From Cellulomonas sp. HZM (GTDB lineage: Bacteria; Actinomycetota; Actinomycetes; Actinomycetales; Cellulomonadaceae), in NCBI RefSeq assembly GCF_000708885.1, contig NZ_JEOE01000002.1, forward strand, positions 62,001-126,000: DNA of 64,000 bases, read 5' to 3'. Positions within the stretch are counted from its first letter, which is position 1. Each line of letters starts with the position of its first letter. The notes beneath the pieces were generated by a model. It was not told the DNA's origin, ran no database searches, and worked only from the letters and a program-made list of their open reading frames with translations. This document shows positions 42,099 to 50,853 of this stretch, piece after piece. The translations under genes were made by a program, and so were the position numbers.

Positions 42099-43586
42099 GT
42101 GATCTCCCTGACGTCGAAGAACCCCGCCCAGCTCTCCGTCGACGCGGTCGTGGTGGCCGTGCGCCCGCGCGGCACGTCCGTCGCGGTCGTCGACGCCCCC
42201 TGGCTGCCGAAGGAGCTCGACCAGCTCCTCACGCGCGACGCGGCGCGGCTCGGCATCACGGGTGGGGTCGACGAGGTGCGCCGGCTCCCCGGTCTCGGGA
42301 TCAAGGCCGCGACCCTCGTCGTGACGGGTGTCGGCGAGCGCAGCACCGACGCGGCGACGCCCGCCGGTGCGGAGACCCTGCGCCGGGCCGCCGGCGCGGC
42401 GACGCGCGAGCTGTCCGGCGTCGAGTCGGTCGCCATCGCGCTGCCCGCGCCGGACGCCGCCGCCGTCGGTGCCGTCGCGGAGGGCGCGCTGCTCGGTGCG
42501 TACGCGTTCAGCCGGTACCACGAGCTGCACCACGCACCCGTCGAGCGCATCGAGGTCGTGACCGACGCGACACGCAGCAAGGCCGCCCAGCAGGCGCTGG
42601 CCCGCGCCCAGGTGGTCGCCGCGGCCGTCCACGGGACGCGCGACCTCGTCAACACCGCCCCGAACGACCTGTACCCGGCGGCGTTCGCGGACGAGGCGAA
42701 GGCCGCCGTGAAGCAGTCGGGCGCCAAGGGCCTCAAGGTCACGGTGCTCGACGAGAAGGCGCTCGCCTCGGGCGGCTACGGCGGACTCGTCGGCGTCGGC
42801 CAGGGCTCGGCGCGCCCGCCCCGGCTCGTCAAGGTCGCCTACTCCCCCTCGCGGGCACGCGGCCACGTCGCACTCGTCGGCAAGGGCATCACGTTCGACT
42901 CGGGCGGCATCTCGATCAAGCCCGCCGCCGGAATGGAGGCGATGAAGTCCGACATGGCGGGTGCCGCCGCGGTGCTGCACACCGTCGTCGCGGCGGCCCG
43001 CCTCGAGCTGCCGGTCGCCGTCACGGGATGGCTGTGCCTCGCCGAGAACATGCCGTCGGGCACCGCCCAGCGGCCCTCCGACGTCATCACGATCCGCGGC
43101 GGAAAGACCGTCGAGGTCCTCAACACCGACGCCGAGGGCCGCCTCGTCATGGCGGACGGGCTCGTCGCGGCGGTCGAGGAGGGCCCCGACCTCGTCGTCG
43201 ACATCGCGACGCTCACCGGCGCGCAGGTCGTCGCGCTCGGCCACCGCGTGTCCGCGGTCATGGGCACCGACGACGCTCGGTCCGAGCTCGTCGGTGCCGC
43301 CGACGCGAGCGGCGAGCTGTTCTGGCCCATGCCGCTCCCGGAGGAGCTGCGCGCCGGCCTGCGCTCGAAGGTCGCGGACCTCGCCAACATCGGCGACCGC
43401 TGGGGCGGCATGCTCACCGCGGGCGTGTTCCTGCGCGAGTTCGTGGGCGACACCCCGTGGGGTCACCTCGACGTCGCCGGGCCGGCGTTCAACGAGAAGT
43501 CGGCCCACGGGTACACGCCGGTCGGCGGCACGGGCGTCGGGGTCCGCACGCTCCTGCAGCTCGTCGAGGGTCGCGCGGCGCACTGA
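42099..43586 (+). CDS. pepA: leucyl aminopeptidase (M17)
   Basis: The 495-residue di-metal peptidase removes N-terminal residues from peptides. The C-terminal catalytic domain has GKGITFDSGGISIKP (metal-binding Lys and Asp), KSDMAGAAAVL, and the family signature NTDAEGRLVMADGL with Asp and Glu ligands and the catalytic Arg. The N-terminal domain (about 1-165) is the usual DNA-binding/hexamer part. The long open frame upstream of the GTG is antisense to the membrane genes. It precedes the lipoamide genes, as pepB does in mycobacteria. Confidence 0.94.
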   Translation: MISLTSKNPAQLSVDAVVVAVRPRGTSVAVVDAPWLPKELDQLLTRDAARLGITGGVDEVRRLPGLGIKAATLVVTGVGERSTDAATPAGAETLRRAAGAATRELSGVESVAIALPAPDAAAVGAVAEGALLGAYAFSRYHELHHAPVERIEVVTDATRSKAAQQALARAQVVAAAVHGTRDLVNTAPNDLYPAAFADEAKAAVKQSGAKGLKVTVLDEKALASGGYGGLVGVGQGSARPPRLVKVAYSPSRARGHVALVGKGITFDSGGISIKPAAGMEAMKSDMAGAAAVLHTVVAAARLELPVAVTGWLCLAENMPSGTAQRPSDVITIRGGKTVEVLNTDAEGRLVMADGLVAAVEEGPDLVVDIATLTGAQVVALGHRVSAVMGTDDARSELVGAADASGELFWPMPLPEELRAGLRSKVADLANIGDRWGGMLTAGVFLREFVGDTPWGHLDVAGPAFNEKSAHGYTPVGGTGVGVRTLLQLVEGRAAH

Positions 43587-43632
43587 CCTGGCCGACCGGA
43601 CCCGCCGACCGGATCCGCCGGTCAAGCACGCC

Positions 43633-43983
43633 TCAGACGATGGTGCGCTTGCGCTCGATGCGCTGCCGCTCGTTGTAGTCGCGCCAACGCTGCGGGTACC
43701 CGGTGCGCTGGACGTCGTACACAGGGATCTCCAGCGCCCGCGCGAGCTTCACGGCCGTCGGCGCGTCCGGGACGCGACGGCGGGTCCACTCGCCGTCGGT
43801 CGCGACGAGGAGCACGGTCGTCTGGGTGACGTTCGTGGCGGGCTCGACGTACGCCTCGACGCCGACGCGCGTGCGCACGAAGTCGGTCAGGTGCGCGACC
43901 GTCGCCTCCCGCGCGGCGCGGTCGCTCGTCGGCACGTCCGACGCGTCGGAGGTCGAGGAGCGGCGGCGCGAGAACAGACCCAT
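43633..43983 (-). CDS. conserved hypothetical protein
   Basis: The 116-residue protein begins MGLFSRRRSSTSDASDVP, then has a domain with VEPATNVTQTTVLLVATDGEWTRRRVP and ends PVYDVQRTGYPQRWRDYNERQR. The fold appears soluble, alpha/beta; no catalytic motif is recognised. TACTCT 6 nt upstream fixes the ATG at 43983, 14 codons inside a longer frame. It is divergent from lpdA and convergent with pepA. Confidence 0.75.
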   Translation of the reverse strand: MGLFSRRRSSTSDASDVPTSDRAAREATVAHLTDFVRTRVGVEAYVEPATNVTQTTVLLVATDGEWTRRRVPDAPTAVKLARALEIPVYDVQRTGYPQRWRDYNERQRIERKRTIV

Positions 43984-43989
43984 GGGCCG

Positions 43990-43995
43990 AGAGTA
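43990..43995 (-). promoter_or_regulatory. -10 element, leaderless start at 43983
   Basis: TACTCT on the reverse strand ends 6 nt before the ATG. Confidence 0.55.
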
Positions 43996-44159
43996 GCCGG
44001 GCGGGTGCGGCGGGGTGCGCCGCACCGGTGCCCACGGTTGTTCCGAGAGTCACACGGCCGGCGCGGCGTCCTGGTTCGTGAGCGGCCAGGCGGGATGACA
44101 AGATGGACGCCGGGATCGACAAGATCGGTCTCTCCATGCCTGCGTAGAGGAGTCTGCAC

Positions 44160-45545
44160 GTGGCCGACACGAACGGCACCGCTTTCGACATCGTCGTCCT
44201 GGGAGCGGGGAGCGGCGGCTACGCCACGGCTCTGCGCGCGGCCCAGCTGGGCAAGAGCGTCGCGCTCGTCGAGGCGGACAAGGTGGGTGGCACGTGCCTC
44301 CACAACGGCTGCATCCCGACGAAGGCGCTGCTGCACGCGGCGGAGCTCGCGGACAACGCTCGCGAGGGCGCGCACTTCGGCGTGCACTCCTCGCTCGAGC
44401 GCATCGACATGGCCGGCGTGAACCAGTACAAGGACACCGTCATCGGCGGCCTGTACAAGGGTCTGCAGGGCCTCATCAAGTCGCGCGCGATCACGGTCAT
44501 CGAGGGCTACGGCAAGCTGACCGGCCCGAACACGGTCGAGGTCGACGGCACCACCTACACCGGTGAGCACGTCGTGCTGGCGACCGGCTCGTACGCGCGC
44601 TCGCTGCCCGGCCTCGACATCGGCGGTCGCGTCATCACCTCGGACCAGGCGCTCGCTCTCGACTGGGTCCCCCAGTCGGCGATCATCCTCGGCGGCGGCG
44701 TCATCGGCTCGGAGTTCGCGAGCGTGTGGAAGTCGTTCGGCGCGGACGTCACGATCATCGAGGCCCTCCCCCACCTGGTCCCGAACGAGGACGAGGCGCT
44801 GTCGAAGGCCTTCGAGCGCGCGTTCCGCAAGCGCGGCATCAAGTTCAACCTCGGCGTCCGGTTCCAGGGCGTCACGCAGGACGACAACGGCGTGCACGTC
44901 ACGCTCGAGGACGGCAAGACGTTCGACGCCGACGTGCTGCTCGTCGCGGTCGGCCGCGGTCCTCGCACGTCCGACGTCGGGTACGAGGCACAGGGCATCA
45001 CGCTCGACCGCGGCTTCGTCATCACCGACGAGAAGCTGCACACGGGCGTCGCGAACATCTGGGCCGTCGGCGACATCGTCCCCGGCCTCCAGCTCGCGCA
45101 CCGCGGCTTCGCCCAGGGCATCTACGTCGCCGAGCAGATCGCGGGCCTGAACCCGCAGCCGATCGTCGAGTCCGGCATCCCCCGCGTGACGTACTCGCAG
45201 CCCGAGGTCGCCTCGGTCGGCCTCACCGAGGCGCGCGCCAAGGAGGTCCACGGCGAGGACGCGGTCGAGACGCTCGAGTACAACCTGGCCGGCAACGGCA
45301 AGAGCAAGATCCTCGGCACGCAGGGCTTCATCAAGCTGGTGCGCCAGAAGGACGGCCCCGTCGTCGGCGTCCACATGATCGGCGACCGCGTGGGCGAGCT
45401 CATCGGCGAGGGCCAGCTCATCGTCAACTGGGAGGCCTACCCCGAGGACGTCGCCTCCCTCATCCACGCGCACCCGACGCAGAACGAGGCCCTCGGAGAG
45501 GCCCACCTCGCGCTCGCCGGCAAGCCGCTGCACGCCCACAACTGA
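44160..45545 (+). CDS. lpdA: dihydrolipoyl dehydrogenase (E3)
   Basis: The 461-residue FAD enzyme reoxidises dihydrolipoamide in 2-oxoacid dehydrogenase complexes. The FAD loop is VVLGAGSGGYATALRAA, the redox disulfide is in GGTCLHNGCIPTKALLHAA, the NAD loop is IILGGGVIGSEFASVW, and the C-terminal catalytic His-Glu pair is in HAHPTQNEALGEAH. The GTG start has AGAGGAG upstream. sucB follows after 27 nt, so E3 and E2 are cotranscribed. Confidence 0.95.
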   Translation: MADTNGTAFDIVVLGAGSGGYATALRAAQLGKSVALVEADKVGGTCLHNGCIPTKALLHAAELADNAREGAHFGVHSSLERIDMAGVNQYKDTVIGGLYKGLQGLIKSRAITVIEGYGKLTGPNTVEVDGTTYTGEHVVLATGSYARSLPGLDIGGRVITSDQALALDWVPQSAIILGGGVIGSEFASVWKSFGADVTIIEALPHLVPNEDEALSKAFERAFRKRGIKFNLGVRFQGVTQDDNGVHVTLEDGKTFDADVLLVAVGRGPRTSDVGYEAQGITLDRGFVITDEKLHTGVANIWAVGDIVPGLQLAHRGFAQGIYVAEQIAGLNPQPIVESGIPRVTYSQPEVASVGLTEARAKEVHGEDAVETLEYNLAGNGKSKILGTQGFIKLVRQKDGPVVGVHMIGDRVGELIGEGQLIVNWEAYPEDVASLIHAHPTQNEALGEAHLALAGKPLHAHN

Positions 45546-45572
45546 CCCCGGTTCGAAGGAGACTCAAAGGTC

Positions 45573-47420
45573 ATGTCCGAGAACGTCACGCTCCCGGCGC
45601 TCGGTGAGTCCGTCACCGAGGGCACCGTCACGCGCTGGCTCAAGTCCGTGGGCGACACCGTCGAGGTCGACGAGCCCCTGCTCGAGATCTCGACCGACAA
45701 GGTCGACACCGAGATCCCCTCGCCCTTCGCCGGCGTGATCGAGCAGATCCTGGTCCAGGAGGACGACACGGTCGAGGTCGGTGCCGTGCTCGCGGTGATC
45801 GGCTCGGGCGACGGCGCCACGGCTGCCGACGAGCAGCCGCAGGCCGAGGCCCCCGCGCAGGAGGCGGCGGCTGAGCAGGCGCCCGCCGAGGAGCCGGCCG
45901 CCGAGGCGACTCCCGCACAGCAGGCGCCCGAGCAGCACGAGGAGGCCTCGGCACCCTCGGAGCAGTCGTCCGCGGCGCCCGCCGCCCCGCAGGGCGACGC
46001 CGGCACCGGCGAGAACGTCACGCTCCCGGCGCTCGGCGAGTCCGTCACCGAGGGCACCGTGACGCGCTGGCTCAAGTCCGTGGGCGACACCGTCGAGGTC
46101 GACGAGCCGCTGCTCGAGATCTCGACCGACAAGGTCGACACCGAGATCCCGTCGCCGCTGGCCGGCACGCTCCAGCAGATCCTGGTCCAGGAGGACGAGA
46201 CGGTCGAGGTCGGTGCCGTGCTCGCCGTGATCGGCACGGGCGCAGCGCCGTCGGCGCAGGCCGCGCCGGCCGAGGCCCCCGCCGAGCAGTCGGCACCCGA
46301 GCAGCCCGCGCAGGAGCCGGCCGCGGCGCAGCCCGCGCCTGAGCCGCAGTCCGCACCCGAGCCGGCAGCCGAGCAGGAGTCCGCCGCGGCGGCCCCCGCC
46401 CCGGTGCCGGCTCCGGTCCCGGCGACCCCCGCCGCTGCACCGGCCCCCGCCGCTGCACCGTCGGCTGCCGGCAGCTACCTGACGCCGCTCGTGCGCAAGC
46501 TCGCCGCGGACAAGGGTGTCGACGTCTCGACCCTCACGGGCACCGGCGTCGGCGGTCGGATCCGCAAGGAGGACGTCCTCGACGCCGCCGCGAAGGCGGA
46601 GGCAGCGAAGGCCGAGGCCGAGAAGGCTGCTGCCGCGCCCGCTGCTGCCGCGACGACGCCGGCTCCCGCTGCCGCCGCCCCCAAGGTGCCCGCCGTCTCG
46701 CCGCTGCGCGGCACCACGGAGAAGGCCTCGCGCCTGCGCCAGATCATCGCCGAGCGCATGGTCGACGCGCTGCACACGCAGGCGCAGCTCACGACGGTCG
46801 TCGAGGTCGACGTGACGAAGGTCGCCCGGCTGCGCGCCCGCGCGAAGAACGACTTCAAGGCGCGCGAGGGCGTCAACCTCACGTTCCTGCCGTTCTTCGT
46901 GCTCGCCGCGATCGAGGGCCTCAAGGCCTACCCGAAGATCAACGGCGTGCTCGAGGGCAACCAGATCACGTACCACGGCCAGGAGAACGTCGGCATCGCG
47001 GTCGACACCGAGCGCGGCCTTCTCGTGCCGGTGATCCGCGACGCGGGCGACCTGAACCTCGCCGGGCTCTCGCGCAAGATCGTCGACCTCGCCGGCCGCA
47101 CGCGCGACAACAAGGTCACGCCCGACGAGCTCAGCGGCGCGACGTTCACCGTGACCAACACCGGTTCGGGCGGCGCGCTCATCGACACCCCGATCGTCCC
47201 CGGCGGTACGTCGGCGATCCTCGGCACGGGCGCGATCGTCAAGCGCCCCGTCGTGATCACGGACGCCGACGGCGCCGAGGTCATCGCGATCCGCTCGATG
47301 TGCTACCTCTCGCTGTCCTACGACCACCGCCTGGTGGACGGCGCCGACGCGTCGCGCTACCTCTCGGCGGTCAAGGCTCGCATCGAGGAGGGTGCGTTCG
47401 AGGCCGAGCTCGGCCTCTGA
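45573..47420 (+). CDS. sucB: dihydrolipoyllysine acyltransferase (E2) with two lipoyl domains
   Basis: The 615-residue protein has two lipoyl domains (about 2-80 and 146-224) with lipoylated Lys43 and Lys187 in [11 protein letters not shown]. Pro/Ala/Glu-rich linkers join them to a subunit-binding domain (about 296-335; [16 protein letters not shown]) and the catalytic domain, ending [16 protein letters not shown] with the HxxxDG motif. In actinobacteria the gene called sucB often encodes the E2 of pyruvate dehydrogenase that is shared between complexes (DlaT in mycobacteria), so the substrate is not certain. GAAGGAG precedes the ATG. LipB and LipA downstream make its cofactor. Confidence 0.94.
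   Translation: MSENVTLPALGESVTEGTVTRWLKSVGDTVEVDEPLLEISTDKVDTEIPSPFAGVIEQILVQEDDTVEVGAVLAVIGSGDGATAADEQPQAEAPAQEAAAEQAPAEEPAAEATPAQQAPEQHEEASAPSEQSSAAPAAPQGDAGTGENVTLPALGESVTEGTVTRWLKSVGDTVEVDEPLLEISTDKVDTEIPSPLAGTLQQILVQEDETVEVGAVLAVIGTGAAPSAQAAPAEAPAEQSAPEQPAQEPAAAQPAPEPQSAPEPAAEQESAAAAPAPVPAPVPATPAAAPAPAAAPSAAGSYLTPLVRKLAADKGVDVSTLTGTGVGGRIRKEDVLDAAAKAEAAKAEAEKAAAAPAAAATTPAPAAAAPKVPAVSPLRGTTEKASRLRQIIAERMVDALHTQAQLTTVVEVDVTKVARLRARAKNDFKAREGVNLTFLPFFVLAAIEGLKAYPKINGVLEGNQITYHGQENVGIAVDTERGLLVPVIRDAGDLNLAGLSRKIVDLAGRTRDNKVTPDELSGATFTVTNTGSGGALIDTPIVPGGTSAILGTGAIVKRPVVITDADGAEVIAIRSMCYLSLSYDHRLVDGADASRYLSAVKARIEEGAFEAELGL
45579..45812 (+). repeat. lipoyl-domain repeat, copy 1 (copy 2 at 46011-46244)
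   Basis: The 234-bp segment matches 46011-46244 with about 15 base differences by eye, including synonymous sites. It is an in-frame duplication of a whole lipoyl domain in sucB, recent or kept alike by gene conversion. Confidence 0.8.
46011..46244 (+). repeat. lipoyl-domain repeat, copy 2
   Basis: Second copy of the sucB lipoyl-domain repeat. The differences cluster at the end of the hairpin region (SPFAGVIEQ in copy 1 against SPLAGTLQQ here). Confidence 0.8.
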
Positions 47421-47433
47421 CGTCCGCTCGACC

Positions 47434-47469
47434 GACGCCCCCGCTCCCTGTCGAGGGAGCGGGGGCGTC
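47434..47469 (+). terminator. terminator after sucB
   Basis: A perfect 16-bp stem (47434-47449 with 47454-47469) with a GTCG loop ends the lpdA-sucB unit before the next leaderless promoter. Confidence 0.8.
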
Positions 47470-47485
47470 GTCGTCGATCCATACG

Positions 47486-47491
47486 TAGGGT
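47486..47491 (+). promoter_or_regulatory. -10 element, leaderless start at 47498
   Basis: TAGGGT ends 6 nt before the ATG at 47498. Confidence 0.6.
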
Positions 47492-47497
47492 GGACCG

Positions 47498-48388
47498 ATG
47501 AGAGTGGTCATCGGTGGCGGGCACGGGTTCATCGGCGGGGCGCTCGTGCCGCACCTGCGCGGCGCAGGCCACGACGTGCGGCTCCTCGTGCGTCGCGCAC
47601 CCGAACGGGCCGACGAGATCGCGTGGGACCCGGACGAGGGCACGATCGACGCGGAGGCGCTGCGCGACGCCGACGCGGTGGTGAACCTCGCGGGCGTGAA
47701 CCCGGCGTCGGGACCGCTCACGACAGCACGCAAGCGTGAGGTGCTCGCGTCGCGCGTCCGCAGCACCGACCTCGTGGCGCGGACGATCGCGACGCTCGGC
47801 GACGGGCCGCGCGTGCTCGTGCAGGCGTCAGGCATCGGTGCGTACGGCTCTCGCGGGGAAGCGCTCCTCGACGAGCAGGAGCCGTACGGCGACACCTTCT
47901 TCGCGCACGTCGTGCGTCGGTGGGAGGCGGCGGCCGACCCTGCGCGGGACGCAGGTGCGCGCGTCGTTCACCTGCGTACGGGGATCGTCATGGGTCAGGG
48001 CGGCGGTGCACTCGGGCGGCTGCTGCCGGTGCTGCGGCTCGGGCTCGGCGGCCGGCTCGGGTCAGGCCGCCAGTTCTGGCCGTGGATCACGCTCGTCGAC
48101 GAGGTCCGCGCGATCGAGCACCTTCTCGGCACCGACGTCGCCGGCCCCGTCAACCTCGTCACCGCGCCGGACCGCAACGCGGACGTGGTCGCCGCGCTCG
48201 CGCACGCGATGCATCGCCCCGCCCTGCTCCCCGTTCCCGCATGGACGCTGCGGCTCGCGCTCGGTGACTTCTCCTCCGAGGTGCTGGGGTCCGTGCGCGC
48301 CGTCCCGACCGTCCTCGACGAGAGCGGCTTCGAGCCCACGCACCCCGATCTCGCGAGCGCCGCCCGCTGGGTGGTCACGGCGCGCTGA
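47498..48388 (+). CDS. TIGR01777 family NAD(P)-binding epimerase-like protein
   Basis: The 296-residue extended short-chain dehydrogenase fold begins MRVVIGGGHGFIGGALVPHL with a GxxGxxG nucleotide loop. It continues with VVNLAGVNPA, LVQASGIGAYG and HLRTGIVMGQGGGALGRLLP, all typical of the family that includes YfcH and mycobacterial Rv2216. The usual catalytic YxxxK is not obvious, so the activity is unknown. It ends 14 bp inside the convergent pseudokinase gene. Confidence 0.88.
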   Translation: MRVVIGGGHGFIGGALVPHLRGAGHDVRLLVRRAPERADEIAWDPDEGTIDAEALRDADAVVNLAGVNPASGPLTTARKREVLASRVRSTDLVARTIATLGDGPRVLVQASGIGAYGSRGEALLDEQEPYGDTFFAHVVRRWEAAADPARDAGARVVHLRTGIVMGQGGGALGRLLPVLRLGLGGRLGSGRQFWPWITLVDEVRAIEHLLGTDVAGPVNLVTAPDRNADVVAALAHAMHRPALLPVPAWTLRLALGDFSSEVLGSVRAVPTVLDESGFEPTHPDLASAARWVVTAR

Positions 48389-49724
48389 CGGACCAGACCC
48401 TCCACCCGTCGCGGGTGCCGTGCAGCTCGAGGACCACCACGCGCGACGCCGACGCCGCGACGCGCGTGCGCGAGCCGTCCGCACCGATCCGGGTGTGGGC
48501 GCCGACAGAGGACGTGACGCGCACGGTTGCCCTGCCCCTCCCGCTGGTCCCCGACCCGGCGAGGTGCATGAGCTCGACGTCCTGGACCTGGGTCCGGACT
48601 CCCTCGAGCCGTGTACCGCTCAGCTGGCCGAGCAGAGCGTCGTCGGCCAGGAACGCCGGTCCGCCGGGGACCTCGACGTCCGTGAGCGGCTCGGTCCCAC
48701 CGCTCGCAAGCACCTCGGCACGCCGGGCGGTGAGGGTCCGGGCCGCGGCGACCGGGTCGTCTGCAGGTGTTCCGCCGGACGCGGTCGTGCCGGTCGCGGT
48801 GGACGACGCATGAGGCCCCGCCGACGCCTGGGCGTCGCCCGGTCGTCCCAGCGTCGCGACGACCACGGCGCCGACCACGAGCACGCACGCGACCGCCGCG
48901 AGCAGCGCAGCACGCCGCACGGGACGCCCGACCCCTGCCCCGGACCGCTGGGGCCGACGCGCGCGTCCGGCCGCCGGTGGCCGGGCCGCGGCACGCGTCG
49001 CACCCGCCGCGAGACGCTCGGGCTCGGGTACGCGCACAGGTTCGGGGGCCGCGGCGTCGAACGCGGCGCGCACCAGGTCGTCGATGCCGACGGGCTCGCG
49101 CAGCGCGATCTCGAGTCGCTCCCGCAACGTCGAGCCGACGGGCATCTGCGCGAGCGCGTCGAGCTCGGGCGACGGCAGCATCGCGGTGAGCGTCGCGACC
49201 CACCGCCGGACGTCGCCCTCCACGGAACCCGTGCCGAGGACCGCGCCGCGCAGGTCCACGAGCACGGGACGCCCGTCGGGCCGCACCACCACCGAGGACG
49301 CGGTCACGGGCCCGTGCACGAGGCCGGCGTCGTGCAGCGCCGCGATGCCCTGCAGCACGGGGACGACGAGCGTCACTCCCTCCCCGTCGCCGAACGGGCC
49401 GCGTGCGGGCCGGAGCTCGGCGAGCGTCAGCCCCGGCACGTGCTCGACGAGCAGCGCGATGCGCCCCGGCCCGATCTGCATCGCGTCGAGCAGTCCGGCG
49501 ACGTGCGGGTGGCGCACGGCGCGAAGGCGGTCGAGCCGGAGCGCCACGTCGTGGTCGACGTCGCCCGCGAGCACGTGCAGCTCGACGTAGTGGTCGGGGT
49601 GCTCGAGATGCGACGCGAGCCACCCCGCACCCTCGGGTCCGGCGGGTGCGACCGCACCGAGCGAGCGCTCGGCCAGCGCGGCGGCGACGTCCTGCGGTAC
49701 GAGCAACGGCTCCATGTGACGCAT
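48375..49724 (-). CDS. membrane-anchored protein kinase-like pseudokinase
   Basis: The 449-residue protein has a degenerate kinase-like domain (about 20-225). The catalytic loop reads LVHGPVTASSVVV instead of HRDxKxxN, the DFG position is DLRG, and there is no glycine loop or VAIK lysine, so catalysis is unlikely. A Pro/Arg linker precedes a membrane helix (about 292-315), and a C-terminal extracytoplasmic domain (about 340-449) has no recognised family. The start is uncertain between ATG codons at 49724 and 49715. It resembles actinobacterial serine/threonine kinase-like membrane proteins; a ligand-sensing or scaffold role is possible. Confidence 0.78.
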   Translation of the reverse strand: MRHMEPLLVPQDVAAALAERSLGAVAPAGPEGAGWLASHLEHPDHYVELHVLAGDVDHDVALRLDRLRAVRHPHVAGLLDAMQIGPGRIALLVEHVPGLTLAELRPARGPFGDGEGVTLVVPVLQGIAALHDAGLVHGPVTASSVVVRPDGRPVLVDLRGAVLGTGSVEGDVRRWVATLTAMLPSPELDALAQMPVGSTLRERLEIALREPVGIDDLVRAAFDAAAPEPVRVPEPERLAAGATRAAARPPAAGRARRPQRSGAGVGRPVRRAALLAAVACVLVVGAVVVATLGRPGDAQASAGPHASSTATGTTASGGTPADDPVAAARTLTARRAEVLASGGTEPLTDVEVPGGPAFLADDALLGQLSGTRLEGVRTQVQDVELMHLAGSGTSGRGRATVRVTSSVGAHTRIGADGSRTRVAASASRVVVLELHGTRDGWRVWSVSAP

Positions 49725-49809
49725 GCAACCGGGAATCGGGCGAGGCCGTCGGCCTTCGTCCACAGGCCTCGTCTCGCCGCACGCCCGCGACGCGAGGCGT
49801 CGCCGTGTC

Positions 49810-50820
49810 CTACAGCGTGACGACGACGCCCTCCTCCGCGCTGCGGCGAGCGGCGTCGAGCACGTGCGCGGTCGCGACGGCGTCCGCGGGGTCGACGGGG
49901 ACCGCGCCGCCCTCGAGCGCCCACCGTGCGAGAGCCGGGTAGATGTCCTGGTGGCCGCCACGCGGGCGCGGGACCGGGACGCGTTCCGCCCCGGTGACCA
50001 ACCAGCCCTCGTGCTCGGGCTCGCCGGGGCGCCGGCTCTCCTCGTAGGCGTCGTCGAGCGCCGCGAACGGCGTCGGCTCGCCCTCGTAGCTCGTGACCAG
50101 GTAGGCAGCTGTGCGACCGAGCACGCGCGTGCGGGGCCCGGGCGCGCCGACCACCGCGCCGGCCTGGAGGTGGCTGACGACGCCGCCTTCGTGCGTGAGC
50201 GCGAGGAAGACGTCGTCGGGCGCAGGCGTCGTCAGTGACCGCAGCTCGGCGTAGACCGTGCGCGCCGGACCGAACAGCTGGACGGCGGAGTCGACGAGGT
50301 GCGCGCCGAGGTCGAGCAGCAGACCACCTGCCTCGACGTCGTTCTCCTTCCAGCGGTCCATCGGCTGGGGCCGGAACCTCTCCCAGCGTCGCTCGAACCT
50401 GTGCACGTCGCCGAGCGCACCTCCGGCCAGCAGGCCGGCGAGCGCGAGCTGCTCGGGGTCCCAGCGCCGGTTCTGGAAGACGGTCAGCCGGCCGTCGGCG
50501 GCGTCGACGAGCCGCTGTGCATCGGCCGTCGTCGTCGCGAGCGGCTTGTCGACGAGCACGTGGGCGCCGGCTGCGAGCGCGGCGATCGCATGCTCGGCGT
50601 GGTCGCCGCTCGGGCTGGCGACGACCACGAGGTCGAGGTCGTCGACGTGCTGCAGCAGGGCGTCGACGTCAGGCACGACGACCGCTGTCGGCCAGTCCTG
50701 CTCGACCTGCTCACCACGTCGCGACGTCACGACGTGCGTCACCTGCTGGCCCGCGGACCGCACCAGGCGGGCATGGATCCCGCGTCCTGCACCGCCGTAC
50801 CCGACAAGTCCCACGCGCAT
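49810..50820 (-). CDS. Gfo/Idh/MocA family oxidoreductase
   Basis: The 336-residue NAD(P)-dependent dehydrogenase has an N-terminal Rossmann domain beginning MRVGLVGYGGAGRGIHARLV. VASPSGDHAEHAIAALAAGAHVLVDKPLA contains the family Lys (in DKPLA; quoted in parts VASPSGDHAEHA and HVLVDKPLA), and the C-terminal domain has GGLLLDLGAHLVDSAVQLFG with the catalytic His region. The substrate is probably a sugar or cyclitol. A leaderless promoter on the reverse strand faces that of lipB across 33 bp. Confidence 0.9.
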   Translation of the reverse strand: MRVGLVGYGGAGRGIHARLVRSAGQQVTHVVTSRRGEQVEQDWPTAVVVPDVDALLQHVDDLDLVVVASPSGDHAEHAIAALAAGAHVLVDKPLATTTADAQRLVDAADGRLTVFQNRRWDPEQLALAGLLAGGALGDVHRFERRWERFRPQPMDRWKENDVEAGGLLLDLGAHLVDSAVQLFGPARTVYAELRSLTTPAPDDVFLALTHEGGVVSHLQAGAVVGAPGPRTRVLGRTAAYLVTSYEGEPTPFAALDDAYEESRRPGEPEHEGWLVTGAERVPVPRPRGGHQDIYPALARWALEGGAVPVDPADAVATAHVLDAARRSAEEGVVVTL

Positions 50821-50827
50821 GGTCCCC

Positions 50828-50833
50828 ACCATA
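50828..50833 (-). promoter_or_regulatory. -10 element, leaderless start at 50820
   Basis: TATGGT on the reverse strand ends 7 nt before the ATG at 50820. Confidence 0.5.
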
Positions 50834-50840
50834 TTGCGGT

Positions 50841-50846
50841 TAGCCT
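50841..50846 (+). promoter_or_regulatory. -10 element, leaderless start of lipB
   Basis: TAGCCT ends 7 nt before the ATG at 50854. It is 7 bp from the opposing -10 element, so the two polymerases should compete. Confidence 0.55.
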
Positions 50847-50853
50847 GACGGTC

